Origin: DAOUBF01 sp034432795
GTDB lineage: Bacteria; Chloroflexota; Anaerolineae; DSLN01
Assembly: GCA_034432795.1 (NCBI GenBank)
Contig: DAOUBF010000001.1
Span: 1 to 53,165, forward strand
Direction: 5' to 3'
DNA length: 53,165 nt
Below are positions 1 to 8,691 of this stretch, in pieces (position 1 is the stretch's first letter; each line of letters begins with the position of its first letter). The position numbers and the translations under genes are program-made. Under the pieces are notes generated by a model, which worked only from the letters and a program-made list of their open reading frames with translations, ran no database searches and was not told the DNA's origin.

Positions 1-61
1 AAGGCTGTAGCCGCTCCCATTGTGCATCGGTTAGCTCATGCCTATGTTGTTTTGGACTCAT
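1..61 (-). CDS. IS5-family transposase, N-terminal 20 codons (runs off the left edge)
   Basis: Read on the minus strand from the ATG at 61, the first 20 codons encode a peptide containing ELTDAQWERLQP. This is the characteristic N-terminal motif of IS5-family (DDE) transposases. A GGAGG Shine-Dalgarno sequence sits two bases upstream, overlapping the end of the neighbouring RHS gene. The rest of the gene lies outside the window, so intactness cannot be judged. The enzyme would cut and paste its own element. The family is assigned from one short motif, but that motif is very characteristic. Confidence 0.8.
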   Translation of the reverse strand, partial: MSPKQHRHELTDAQWERLQP

Positions 62-98
62 ACCTCCTATTCTACAGCATTTTGCAGACAGGGCCTAG
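1..98 (-). mobile_element. Probable terminal end of an IS5-type insertion sequence
   Basis: The transposase start at 61 lies only about 35 bases from a CTAG at 95-98, and CTAG fits the YTAR target preference known for IS5. Reading the minus strand, CTAG is followed by GCCCTGTCTGCAAAA, which resembles the GG/GC-CTGT start of some IS5-group terminal inverted repeats. The element would therefore begin at about 94. That would make the final nine residues and stop codon of the RHS protein element-derived. The other end is outside the window, so the inverted repeat and target duplication are unconfirmed. Confidence 0.4.
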
Positions 99-3000
99 CA
101 TCTAATATCTCAATTCCAATAAGTCGCCCCGCAACGTCAAAGTCTAGATTGATCTGTCCTACTTCCTCAACAGGGCCAAGAGGATAGGTTGCTGCGATGT
201 CACCTGGACCGATGCTATTCTTTAGATAGATATAAACGGTATCCGCTGCTGGATCGTAAGTTACTTCATAGCACAAGCTTTTAAGATTTTCTATATACTG
301 TGGATTCACTTTCGCAATGACAGTCGTAATAACACCCTCTACTTCTGCAACGAATATCTTGCTGACCGGATCATAATAGCCTGTCTTCCAAGCACCATCA
401 TGGAAATACCTGAATGATTGGGCTGTATTGACAATCTTCTGTACCTGCTCTATGCTGACCCCCCGCTCAGACATACGTTGTAGAGCATATTGGGATAACT
501 GTAGCACTCTTGTGCCTACTGTTATGATTTGTTGTCCGGCGGGTGAACTGGCTGCCGCCCCGGCGGTAGTAGCCGCTGTCACGGCAGGGACAGCCGCTTC
601 CGTCCTCAGCGCCCCAGCCACCCACTGGGCCCCCGCTCCAAAGCTCGCCCCAACCACCGCCCCACCCGCCGTCCATAACGCCGCCTGCCCCCAGTCAAAG
701 TTGTCCTGGTGGGTGAGGGCATAGGCGCCAAAGCCCGCTATTCCGCCCACCACCCCGCCCACAATCCACCAGGCAATGTGGCCGGAACTGTCTATGTACG
801 CCAGCGGGCTGTTGCGGGCGTAAGTATAGCGGTTCAGGCTTTGAGGGTCAACTGCAGGTGGGGGCTGGGATGCCTGTGTGCTGGGATAGAGGCGTGAGCG
901 TTGGAGTTGATTCCACTGTTCCAGCAGGCGGGGCTCGGTGTAGGAGACGGTCAGGGGCAGGTAGGGCGTGGGGTTTCTGGGGCCCATCTGCACGAGCGTG
1001 TCGGGCTGGGTGAAGCGCATGAGGGCGGGGTCGTAGTAGCGCGCCCCGTAGTACAGCAGCCCTGTGTAGTCCAGCCGCTGCCCGGTGTAGTTGTACGTCG
1101 TGGGCAGGCTGCCCCAGGTGTAGCGCACCTGCCCGTAGGGGTAGTACCGCTCCCGCCCATACAGGCTGCCTGTGGCGGTGCTCACCTCGCTGGTGCTGCC
1201 CAGGTGGTCCCCATGCAGCCAATACACCAGCCCCGCCTGCCCCACCGCCCCCTGCCGCAGCGCCACCCGCTGCCCGCCCAGATAGTAGTAGTTGGTGCGC
1301 ACCCGGCTCCTACTCACGCTCTGGCTCTCCTCGTACCACTGGCCGAGGTAGATTGTGCTCGTGCCGTCCGGGGCCACCTGCCTCACCCGATTACCCTCGG
1401 CATCATAGTAGAAGCGGGTCACCTGCAGGCTCGTGCCCTGCGTGCGCGTCACCAGGATCAGCCGGTTCTCAGCGTCGTACTGCTGCTGGTAGGTCACACC
1501 CCCCTGGGTGCGCGTGGTCAGGTTGCCGTTGGCATCATACTGATAGCTGGCCTGCTGCCCCCCCTCACAACTCACCTCAATCACCGCGTGCGGTCGGCTA
1601 CCATAGCGGTAATCGCAGCGCGTGCCGTCGCGGATGACATAGTCTATGTTGCCCAGGGCATCGTAGGCGTAGCTGTGGGCGTAGGGCTGGGCGCCGCCCT
1701 CGCTGGAGGTGCTGGCGACGGCGGTCGCCAGCCGGTTGAGGGCATCGTAGGAGAAGCTGTGCGTCTCCGCCGGGCTGAGGGCTGTATCCACCATCCCCAC
1801 CACATTATCGCTCACATCGTAACTGTAGGTCAGGCGCTGCAGGCTCGCCCCTGTCTGCAGGCTGGCCAGGCGGAAGAGGGCATCGTAGGTGTAGCTGGTT
1901 TGCAGCCGGTTGCCCAGGGTCAGTCGCTCCAGCTTGGCGTAGAAGGTGTAGCTGGCGCTGTCCACGTAGGTGGCCAGGCTGCTGGTCAGGCGGGTGGGCA
2001 GGCCGCGCTGGTTGGAGTAGCTCTGGGTGACCACCTCGCCGTCGGGGTAGGTCACCGTGGCCACCCGGTCGGAGGGGGTGTAGGTGAAGTGCAGGGTGTA
2101 CACGTTGCCCCACAACTGGTGTGTCTGGCTGACCACCCGCCCGCGCTCATCATAGTACCAATCGGTGCGGACGGGGTCGGTGTTGGGCTGGGTGCGGGTG
2201 AAGCTGTACAGGCTGGTGCGTTGGCCGATGGCGCCCGCGCCATGCCCGGCCTCGTCGTAGCCATACCAGGCGAAGAGGTTGCAACTGGTGGGCGTGCCCA
2301 GGCCCTTGGCGCTGAGGCGGTTGAGGGGGTCGTAGCGGAAGCACAGGTGTTGGCCGCGGGCATCGGTCTGGTGGGTGAGGTTGCCGTTGGGGTCGTATTC
2401 GTAGCTCCAGGTGCCCATGTCGGGGTCGGTGATGGCGGTCTTGCGCCCGGCCAGGTCGTAGGTGATGGTGGTGACGTGCCCCAACGTGTCGGTCACGGTC
2501 GTTAGGTTGTCCAGGACGTCATACCGATAATAGGTGGACTGGACATAGTTCGTGGGCGACCAGGGGCATAGAGTGTTGGGGTCAGGCAAGGTGATTTGGC
2601 ACTCGTTGGTCTGTATCTGGCGTCCCAGCCCATCGCGCCAGGTGGCGTGCATCACTCCGCGCGCATCCAGCGTCTTCACTTTGAAGCCGCCCTCCTGGTA
2701 CACAGTGCGCACAATGGGCACCCCCTCCCAGTTGGTCACCTGCGTCACCCGCCCCAGGGCGTCATAGGTGGTTATGGCAACAGGTTGGTTGGGGGGCGGG
2801 GGCGTGAACTGTCCGAAGCTATTGTTGTAAGGGGGATCAGTGGTCCGGTAGGGCTTGTAGGCGAGCGTGGCCCGGCCCAGGGCGTCATATCGCGTTGCCA
2901 TGACTACCCCCACCCAGGGTGGCCCGCCTTCCCCGGTCCAGGTCTGGGTTTGCAGCTTCTGCCCCAGCCCATCGTAGAAATCCACGGACTTGTCATACTG

Positions 3001-5919
3001 ATTAATGTCGGGAACCGCGTTGATGCGGGTCAGCGTCTCCACCGCCAGGGGCGCACCAAAGTACGGATGGTTGATATTGTAGTTGTACTGCTGCGTAGGA
3101 AGGTCCGGGGTATCGCCCGGTTTGATAACCTTCCACAACCGCGCCTGATTATCATACCTGTACTCTACCCGGTCGGCAATTCCTGGATTCGGTCCATCCA
3201 CCGAGATGGGCACCCCCCAGCGTGTGCTGACGCCAGAATCGGGGTCGGAGTCGTAGGTGACGGTGGTGGTCTGGCCCAACGCGTTCGTCTCCGTCTTGGG
3301 CAAGGCGTGGAAAACGCTGTCATATGTCCAGATGATGGAGGGATTCGGGTCATTGGTGGCGGACTTGTTCGCATCCCAGGTCCTTATGACGTTGCCGTAC
3401 GGATCGTAGTCCTGGCGGGTTTCTACAGACACCCCTGCTGCTATGTCCACCCGCGTCATGGTCAACGCCCCCCGGTCACCCACCTCACCGTAACCCAGGC
3501 CGTCGTAGTAGTAATAGGTGTTAGGGTCTCCTGCCTGGCACCAGCGCTGTGTGTCTCTAGGCCAGATGCCCGAAATGACGCACCGCTGTCTGACCTTATT
3601 GAGAATGTGCCAGGGCTCGCTATGGGCATAGTAGATAATCGTGGTGCGCTCATCGGGCGGATAGCCGCTGGGATTAGGGTCAAGGCCGTACTCCAATGTC
3701 CGTAGCAGTGCGCCATAATTGCCCGGGCTCTGATGGCCGGTTTGGGTGAAATCCCAGGCATATTCGTACGCAGTTCTTACAGTTCTTGTAACGGGCGAGC
3801 TACCATTCTCAAAAGTGAATGTGGTCGTGGTCGTGCTTACGAGCAGCGCATGCGGCTCTTTCACGAAATTGGGATTGGGTTGGTATGTATCTCGGTCTTT
3901 GCGCATTTGACATTTATCCCAATTGGTCGGGTTACTCGGGTCGGAGTTAGGTAACAAGCTGAAATGATACACATTATCGGTTTGAGATAATATCGGGCCG
4001 TTCTCATCCCCTTGTCGGATGATAAGCTGTTTAACCAAGCCCTGTCTCGGGTCGTCACGGACGCAATCAAGGTAAGGATTACCGCCTCCATCATAACCAA
4101 TGACTTCTAACTCGAAATAGAAGCTCTTCTCCTCTGTCCTCAAAGCCTGGCCCCCAAAGTCAAAGGTTGTGATGCGTACATAGGGGAAACCGAGATACTT
4201 GAAGCCAGCCTCTATGTTACGCCCACCCTCAGTATAATCCACGAAGCCAAGACCGTTAAAGTAGGGGCTGTCCAGGTTATAGTCATATTCGACATCATAG
4301 TAGTTGCCCATTCCATCAAACACCCGTTTCCGCTTGATGAGGAAACGCCAGCGGCTAGCACGATCGTTAAGGTCGTTAAAGTGCCAACCCCTGTCGTTCT
4401 CATGTGCCCACCAGATATGGTAGGCGCCACAGCCATGGTTCCCCTGAGTATAGTAACCATTGTAATAAGTAAATTCTACTGCCCCCTGGTACCCATTGTC
4501 TGCCCGGATCAGAAAAATGTCATTCCCGGTAGGATCGGGGCTGGTCTCTTCAGGGCAGTTAGAATTTACATCCCTGCCCTCTCTGTACCGTAATTGCTGA
4601 TAATAGAACCTATAAGGCGTGTTGGGGTCAGTGCAGGTCGGATTGTCAACAGAACCCTGACATATTAATTCGCGAATCTCTTTGAGAATAGAGTGATGAC
4701 TTTGAATCGTAGCCGTAAAATATCCCTCCTGAGTAAACTCGTAATATCTATGCTTGGGTTCGATGGAATCGTCATGCCAACCTTGAGAGGTTGTGTAATA
4801 GCTGAAAGCATAACGTCGCACCATCGTTGAGCCAACGGAGATGTCAATCTGCTTGAGAAGGCCATCGGTCCATTGATCTTGATACTCTAATCCGTTGTTC
4901 GCCCGACCTCGGTCACATCGTCTCCAAGCGTTGTTGTAATAGCATAGCATCGCTTGATCAACCTCACCCTCAAAATAGACGAAATCTATCTTAACTGGAT
5001 TAGCGGGATCGCCATAGGTGATATAGTCCGGACGAACATCCCGTGTGTAATATGTACTGCCATATTCTGCAACCCTCTGTTGAGTTTTGATGTAATGGAA
5101 TTCGATCTCTTGCCCCCACACATGGCTAATACGTTCCACATACAGTGTTCCCCATACCTCGTTACACTCACCGTTGCTCCCAATCGTGTAACAACTGCTT
5201 GTGTGTGGGTCGTCTCCACCTGGAGGGTCAAAATCATAGTATGTTCCATTTTCATCCTTAACACTAATATGGGTTGTGCCGTACAACTGGTCACCCCCAG
5301 CGATTATGAAATTGCTTGCCGGGCTCTGATACCAGTCGTCAGACCAGCCGCTATTGCGGCGAAATTCGACAGAACCTGAGGGGCCGATGCCTGAGATATG
5401 GATCATTCTGGCTCGGCGGTCACCGCCCCGTACTTCCCAGTCAGAAATGCTTTGTGTGGGAATACCGGTGAGGCTCCATCCCAGGCCCAATATGCCGGAT
5501 TGCCGGATATTGTCGCCCCGCTGATTCTCTCCCTGAATGTCATCCACCGCCGCGCTGCTATAGCTGATGGACAGGCGGGGCGCGAAGCCGCCCGGCCCAG
5601 GGGGCAGCGTCAACGGATAATCCAGGGTGGCGGCCCCGGTCTGTTCGGAGACATTGAAGCCGCGAACGCTGGGAAGCCGCAGGTCCGGCAGGGCCCCAAT
5701 CGTTTCCAGGCCATTACCGGTTGATGTCATCGTCTCTGTGGCGGTCGGTGTGGGCAGGGGGGAGAACAGCGTGGCTGTCGGGGTCCCCTCCCCCTGGGCC
5801 AGGGACCGGGCGGCGGGGGCAGTGGCGATATACGCCCAGGCCGAAACCGCTATCGCCAGCGCCAACAGCAGGGTGAGGCACACCCCCAAACCTATCCGCA
5901 AGAGCATGGATCGCGACAT
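67..5919 (-). CDS. Giant secreted RHS/YD-repeat protein with DUF4258-like and DUF2283-like C-terminal tip
   Basis: The protein has about 1950 residues and is probably a polymorphic-toxin-type cell-surface or secreted protein. From the N-terminus it shows a signal peptide or anchor (residues about 5-35), a Thr/Pro-rich linker with TPTATE motifs, and a SpvB-like entry region (LPDLRLPSVRGF, then LSISYSSAAVDD). Long YD repeats follow, with YDALGR and YDPNGN-type units. The RHS core motif HGDHLGSTSEV lies near residue 1570, with YYGARYYDP and NRYTYARNSPL at about 1690-1705. After a hydrophobic Gly/Ala linker come a DUF4258-like segment (ALQRMSERGVSIEQV, nt 271-504) and a DUF2283-like segment (YDPAADTVYIYL to IGIEILDA, nt about 98-270). 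I chose the ATG at 5919 because GGGAG lies six bases upstream. An in-frame ATG at 5940 lacks such a site. The GC-rich core against an AT-richer tip fits RHS evolution. No separate immunity gene is seen downstream, where an IS abuts. Confidence 0.9.
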   Translation of the reverse strand: MSRSMLLRIGLGVCLTLLLALAIAVSAWAYIATAPAARSLAQGEGTPTATLFSPLPTPTATETMTSTGNGLETIGALPDLRLPSVRGFNVSEQTGAATLDYPLTLPPGPGGFAPRLSISYSSAAVDDIQGENQRGDNIRQSGILGLGWSLTGIPTQSISDWEVRGGDRRARMIHISGIGPSGSVEFRRNSGWSDDWYQSPASNFIIAGGDQLYGTTHISVKDENGTYYDFDPPGGDDPHTSSCYTIGSNGECNEVWGTLYVERISHVWGQEIEFHYIKTQQRVAEYGSTYYTRDVRPDYITYGDPANPVKIDFVYFEGEVDQAMLCYYNNAWRRCDRGRANNGLEYQDQWTDGLLKQIDISVGSTMVRRYAFSYYTTSQGWHDDSIEPKHRYYEFTQEGYFTATIQSHHSILKEIRELICQGSVDNPTCTDPNTPYRFYYQQLRYREGRDVNSNCPEETSPDPTGNDIFLIRADNGYQGAVEFTYYNGYYTQGNHGCGAYHIWWAHENDRGWHFNDLNDRASRWRFLIKRKRVFDGMGNYYDVEYDYNLDSPYFNGLGFVDYTEGGRNIEAGFKYLGFPYVRITTFDFGGQALRTEEKSFYFELEVIGYDGGGNPYLDCVRDDPRQGLVKQLIIRQGDENGPILSQTDNVYHFSLLPNSDPSNPTNWDKCQMRKDRDTYQPNPNFVKEPHALLVSTTTTTFTFENGSSPVTRTVRTAYEYAWDFTQTGHQSPGNYGALLRTLEYGLDPNPSGYPPDERTTIIYYAHSEPWHILNKVRQRCVISGIWPRDTQRWCQAGDPNTYYYYDGLGYGEVGDRGALTMTRVDIAAGVSVETRQDYDPYGNVIRTWDANKSATNDPNPSIIWTYDSVFHALPKTETNALGQTTTVTYDSDPDSGVSTRWGVPISVDGPNPGIADRVEYRYDNQARLWKVIKPGDTPDLPTQQYNYNINHPYFGAPLAVETLTRINAVPDINQYDKSVDFYDGLGQKLQTQTWTGEGGPPWVGVVMATRYDALGRATLAYKPYRTTDPPYNNSFGQFTPPPPNQPVAITTYDALGRVTQVTNWEGVPIVRTVYQEGGFKVKTLDARGVMHATWRDGLGRQIQTNECQITLPDPNTLCPWSPTNYVQSTYYRYDVLDNLTTVTDTLGHVTTITYDLAGRKTAITDPDMGTWSYEYDPNGNLTHQTDARGQHLCFRYDPLNRLSAKGLGTPTSCNLFAWYGYDEAGHGAGAIGQRTSLYSFTRTQPNTDPVRTDWYYDERGRVVSQTHQLWGNVYTLHFTYTPSDRVATVTYPDGEVVTQSYSNQRGLPTRLTSSLATYVDSASYTFYAKLERLTLGNRLQTSYTYDALFRLASLQTGASLQRLTYSYDVSDNVVGMVDTALSPAETHSFSYDALNRLATAVASTSSEGGAQPYAHSYAYDALGNIDYVIRDGTRCDYRYGSRPHAVIEVSCEGGQQASYQYDANGNLTTRTQGGVTYQQQYDAENRLILVTRTQGTSLQVTRFYYDAEGNRVRQVAPDGTSTIYLGQWYEESQSVSRSRVRTNYYYLGGQRVALRQGAVGQAGLVYWLHGDHLGSTSEVSTATGSLYGRERYYPYGQVRYTWGSLPTTYNYTGQRLDYTGLLYYGARYYDPALMRFTQPDTLVQMGPRNPTPYLPLTVSYTEPRLLEQWNQLQRSRLYPSTQASQPPPAVDPQSLNRYTYARNSPLAYIDSSGHIAWWIVGGVVGGIAGFGAYALTHQDNFDWGQAALWTAGGAVVGASFGAGAQWVAGALRTEAAVPAVTAATTAGAAASSPAGQQIITVGTRVLQLSQYALQRMSERGVSIEQVQKIVNTAQSFRYFHDGAWKTGYYDPVSKIFVAEVEGVITTVIAKVNPQYIENLKSLCYEVTYDPAADTVYIYLKNSIGPGDIAATYPLGPVEEVGQINLDFDVAGRLIGIEILDARPCLQNAVE

Positions 5920-5984
5920 GGCAATCTCCCAAGTATGCATCGTGATGAGAAGCTCTCCCCCCTATTGAGAGCCACTTTCAAACC

Positions 5985-5990
5985 AGTATA
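5985..5990 (-). promoter_or_regulatory. Candidate -10 element for the RHS gene
   Basis: On the minus strand TATACT (five of six matches to the consensus) lies about 65 bases upstream of the RHS start. No good -35 hexamer sits 17 bases upstream; the three 11-bp direct repeats at 5999-6031 occupy that position. This arrangement suggests an activator-dependent promoter. It is an inference from spacing only. Confidence 0.4.
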
Positions 5991-5998
5991 TCACATCA

Positions 5999-6031
5999 GC
6001 GTCCCAAAAGCGTCCCAAAAGCGCCCCAAAA
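5999..6031 (-). repeat. Three tandem 11-bp direct repeats, possible activator-binding array
   Basis: The plus strand reads GCGTCCCAAAA twice and GCGCCCCAAAA once, head to tail. On the minus strand the array ends exactly eight bases before the candidate -10 element of the RHS gene. An 11-bp period close to one helical turn, directly replacing the -35 region, resembles binding sites of OmpR- or SARP-type activators. No such regulator is encoded in the window. Confidence 0.55.
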
Positions 6032-6046
6032 TTCCGAGTAAATTGC

Positions 6047-6644
6047 ATGAATGGCCTGTTATGTGCAACCTATATAGACTTCTCCCGATCCAGGCCCTGG
6101 CATTGGCACTGTACCGCGCTGTGCGCTAGAATATTTTTTCACGTAGTGCTGACAGCGCTGGTGCTGGCGCTGGGCGCGGGAATAGGTGCAATAGTGTTGG
6201 GAACCCTCCAGCCCCCGCAGGCCGTGATTATCCTGGTCATGCCCACCGCTGCGCCTGCCCGCACGCCCACGCCTACCCCAGTACTCCTAGTTCCACCGGT
6301 CACGCTTGGGGGTTATGGGTATAGTAGTGAGAGGTGTGGTGATGAGAATGGAGAGGTGAGGCCTTGGGTGGACGCGTCCGACGGCTGAGGGGGGTAGTAT
6401 GGTTGCATATAACCTACACAGTAGGCTTAGCCCCCGCATGTTTCTACCTGGGTGTCTATAGCGAAGCGGGCGAACTTATGGGCAGCCCGGCCGACTGCCC
6501 CACCGATTACCTAGAGATCGGCGAGGATGGCAATGGCGCGAGATGTACCCGCTCCATGTGCCCCGCGATGGGGTGTATGTTCTGTCCGCGCAGTCCGACA
6601 CAATATTGTCGCGATGGGAGATAGAGATCACTTTGACGAGGTAG
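6047..6644 (+). pseudogene. Frameshifted membrane-anchored secreted protein
   Basis: Three overlapping reading frames together look like one protein. The first part (to about 6388) has a transmembrane helix (LTALVLALGAGIGAIVLGTL) followed by a TPTPTPV linker, as in other secreted proteins here. After a frame change near 6380 the second part reads LAPACFYLGVYSEAGELMG and DYLEIGEDGNGA. After another near 6540 the third reads YPLHVPRDGVYVLSAQSD and ends at a stop near 6644 after WEIEITLTR. The C-terminal part looks like an extracellular beta-sandwich, but I do not recognise the family. Two frameshifts in 600 bases suggest a decayed gene in the accessory island, though sequencing error is possible. 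Confidence 0.45.
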
Positions 6645-6969
6645 GGCGCGAGCGGATAGCCCACGACAATCGGATACCGCGTGCCTGGCAGGGCGAGTTT
6701 CCATCCCCACCCGGCCACCAGGCCATGCCCACGCTTGACCGCTGCGCCAGTCCTGATGGGCCAAAACGATACACGTGAATCGTTCTCCAGCCGCCAGCCG
6801 CACAGAACATTTATTCTAACACCGTTCTGAGAAGCTCTCTGTATGCCCTGTGCTCTGTGTGCTATTTGGCGCGGGTGCAGCCGGGCTTCACCCCCCTGGA
6901 AAATTTCCAGGAGGTCTGTTCGCGTTCTCTGCCGCTTCCAGGCGGCCTCCCGCCGACAGATACCGTCAC
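6645..6969. other. Intergenic stretch between the pseudogene and the recombinase
   Basis: I find no convincing gene here. The short open frames lack recognisable domains and Shine-Dalgarno sites. The notable structure is the palindrome at 6896-6910, listed separately. If the serine recombinase element has its own attachment or control sites, they would be expected in this interval. Confidence 0.5.
6896..6910. repeat. 15-bp palindrome upstream of the serine recombinase
   Basis: CTGGAAAATTTCCAG has perfect 7-bp arms around one central base. It lies 60 bases upstream of the candidate -35 of the recombinase. It could be an operator or part of a recombination site, and nothing else in the sequence decides which. 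Confidence 0.35.
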
Positions 6970-6998
6970 TTGCCCCGGCGGGGCGCGTGCGCTATACT
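6970..6998 (+). promoter_or_regulatory. Candidate promoter of the serine recombinase
   Basis: TTGCCC at 6970-6975 and TATACT at 6993-6998 are separated by exactly 17 bases. The recombinase ATG follows about 70 bases later with a strong GGAGGT ribosome-binding site. Confidence 0.45.
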
Positions 6999-7068
6999 GC
7001 CAGGAAAATGCCCCGGCGCCGTGCGAGCGGCCCAGGGCGTGGTCGCAACCTGCTATGGAGGTCACGAC

Positions 7069-8691
7069 ATGCACATTCTACCCGCTTCCCCTGAAAACGC
7101 CAAACCCGTCGCGCTGTACTGCCGCGTCTCCACAGAGGATCAGGCCGAACGCCAGACCGTTCAGGTGCAACTGGATTTCCTGCGTGGCTACGCCGCGCTC
7201 CACGCCCTGCCCATCGCCGGGGAGTATGTGGATGACGGCTACAGTGGCACCATCCCGCTGGACGAGCGGCCAGGGGGTGCGCAATTGCTGGAGGACGCCC
7301 GGCGCGGGCGCTTCGGCAGCGTGCTGGTGTATCGCCTGGACCGGCTGGGGCGCAAGCTCAGCGTGCTTCTGGCGGCCCACGACGCGCTGCTGGGGCTGGG
7401 CGTGGCCATCAAGAGCGCCACCGAGCCGTTTGACACCACCTCCCCCATCGGCACGTTCCTGTTCCAGCTGTTGGGGTCACTGGCCCAACTGGAGCGGGCC
7501 ACGATCAGCGAGCGCATGACGCTGGGGCGCGACCGGCTGGCGAAGCAGGGGGTGTACACCGGCGGGACGCTGCCCCTGGGCTACGACCTGGACGCCGACC
7601 GGCGGCTGATCCCCTCGGAGCGCCCGGTCCCTGGGCTGGGGCTGAGCGAGGCCGGGTTGGTTCAGGAGATGTTCCGGCGCGTCTATGAGGGGGGGAGCGC
7701 GGCGGGCGTGGCCCGCTGGCTCAACGCCTGTGGTGTCCCCCGGCGGGCGCGCTACGGCACGGGCCGGGAGGTGCAGGGCAGCCAGGGGAAGTGGACGGTG
7801 GCGCGGGTGGCCGACATCCTGCACTGCACTGCCTATATGGGCGAGTGGGTGCTGCACAGCCGACATGGGACGACCCGGCGCCCGGTGCCGGCGCTGGTCA
7901 GCCGCGAGGTGTGGGAGGGCGTGCAGGCGCGGCTGGTGCGCAATCGGGCGCTGGCCCCCAAGAACGCCAGGGAGTATTACCTGCTGCGCGGGCTGGTCCG
8001 CTGCGGCAACTGCGGGTTGAGCTACGTTGGGCACAAGTCCAAAGGGAAGCGCCGCTATCACTGTGCGGGAAGCTGCATCCGCGTGCGGAACGATCCGCGC
8101 TACTGTCACGGGCGCATTTTGCCCGCCGACTGGCTGGAGGGCGTTGTCTGGGGGGACGTGCGCCACTTCCTGCGGCATCCCGGCCAGGCGCTGGAGGCGG
8201 CCCGCCAGGAGCTGGGGCGGCGTCAGGCGGGGCTGGAGGACGCCGAACGCGAGCGTCGCGGGCTGATGCAGCAGGTGGCGGCGAAGGAGGCCGAGCGCGA
8301 GCGGGTGCTCGTGCTGTACCGGCGGGGGCGGGTCACGCTGGAGGAGGCCGAGGGGCAGTTGGAGGAGATTGATCGGGAGGCGGCGAGCTTGCGCGAGATG
8401 GCGCGGGCGCTGGAGGCGCGGGGCGAACTGGTCAGGGCCACAGCGGAGTGGCTGGCGAGCACGGAGGCGATGCTGGCTGAACTGGGGCGGCGGGTGGAGG
8501 CGATTGAGGCGCTAGAGGACGCCAATGAGCGGCGGCGGGCCATGCGTCCGCTGGTGGAGCACCTGGTGCGGGAGGTGGTGGTGACGACCGACCTGAGTGC
8601 GCCGGGGGGACAGGGGCGGGCGCGGCCGGCGGTGGTGCGCGTGGTGTATGCCTTTGCGCCGGGGAATGCGGTAGAGTTTCCTATGGTCTAG
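7069..8691 (+). CDS. Large serine recombinase / integrase
   Basis: This 540-residue site-specific recombinase is of the large serine family, which integrates and excises phages and islands. The N-terminal resolvase domain (about residues 12-155) has the catalytic serine in YCRVSTEDQ (Ser21) and the YRLDRLGR arginine motif near residue 90. A recombinase domain follows (about 165-290). A zinc ribbon begins with RCGNCGLSYVG near residue 310, pairing two CxxC/CxxxxC-type cysteine sets, and a charged coiled coil spans about 375-470. The start is the ATG at 7069, because GGAGGT lies six bases upstream; the frame is open further upstream but without such a site. The length fits the family and no key residue is missing. 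Directly at its stop codon begins a truncated thioredoxin-like gene, as expected if the gene lies at one end of an integrated element. Confidence 0.93.
   Translation: MHILPASPENAKPVALYCRVSTEDQAERQTVQVQLDFLRGYAALHALPIAGEYVDDGYSGTIPLDERPGGAQLLEDARRGRFGSVLVYRLDRLGRKLSVLLAAHDALLGLGVAIKSATEPFDTTSPIGTFLFQLLGSLAQLERATISERMTLGRDRLAKQGVYTGGTLPLGYDLDADRRLIPSERPVPGLGLSEAGLVQEMFRRVYEGGSAAGVARWLNACGVPRRARYGTGREVQGSQGKWTVARVADILHCTAYMGEWVLHSRHGTTRRPVPALVSREVWEGVQARLVRNRALAPKNAREYYLLRGLVRCGNCGLSYVGHKSKGKRRYHCAGSCIRVRNDPRYCHGRILPADWLEGVVWGDVRHFLRHPGQALEAARQELGRRQAGLEDAERERRGLMQQVAAKEAERERVLVLYRRGRVTLEEAEGQLEEIDREAASLREMARALEARGELVRATAEWLASTEAMLAELGRRVEAIEALEDANERRRAMRPLVEHLVREVVVTTDLSAPGGQGRARPAVVRVVYAFAPGNAVEFPMV

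Noticed and set aside
901..2505. Long open frame on the plus strand opposite the RHS gene
   Set aside because: It is an antisense shadow of the GC-rich YD-repeat coding region. It has no ribosome-binding site and a low-complexity Gly/Val/His-rich translation with no recognisable domain.
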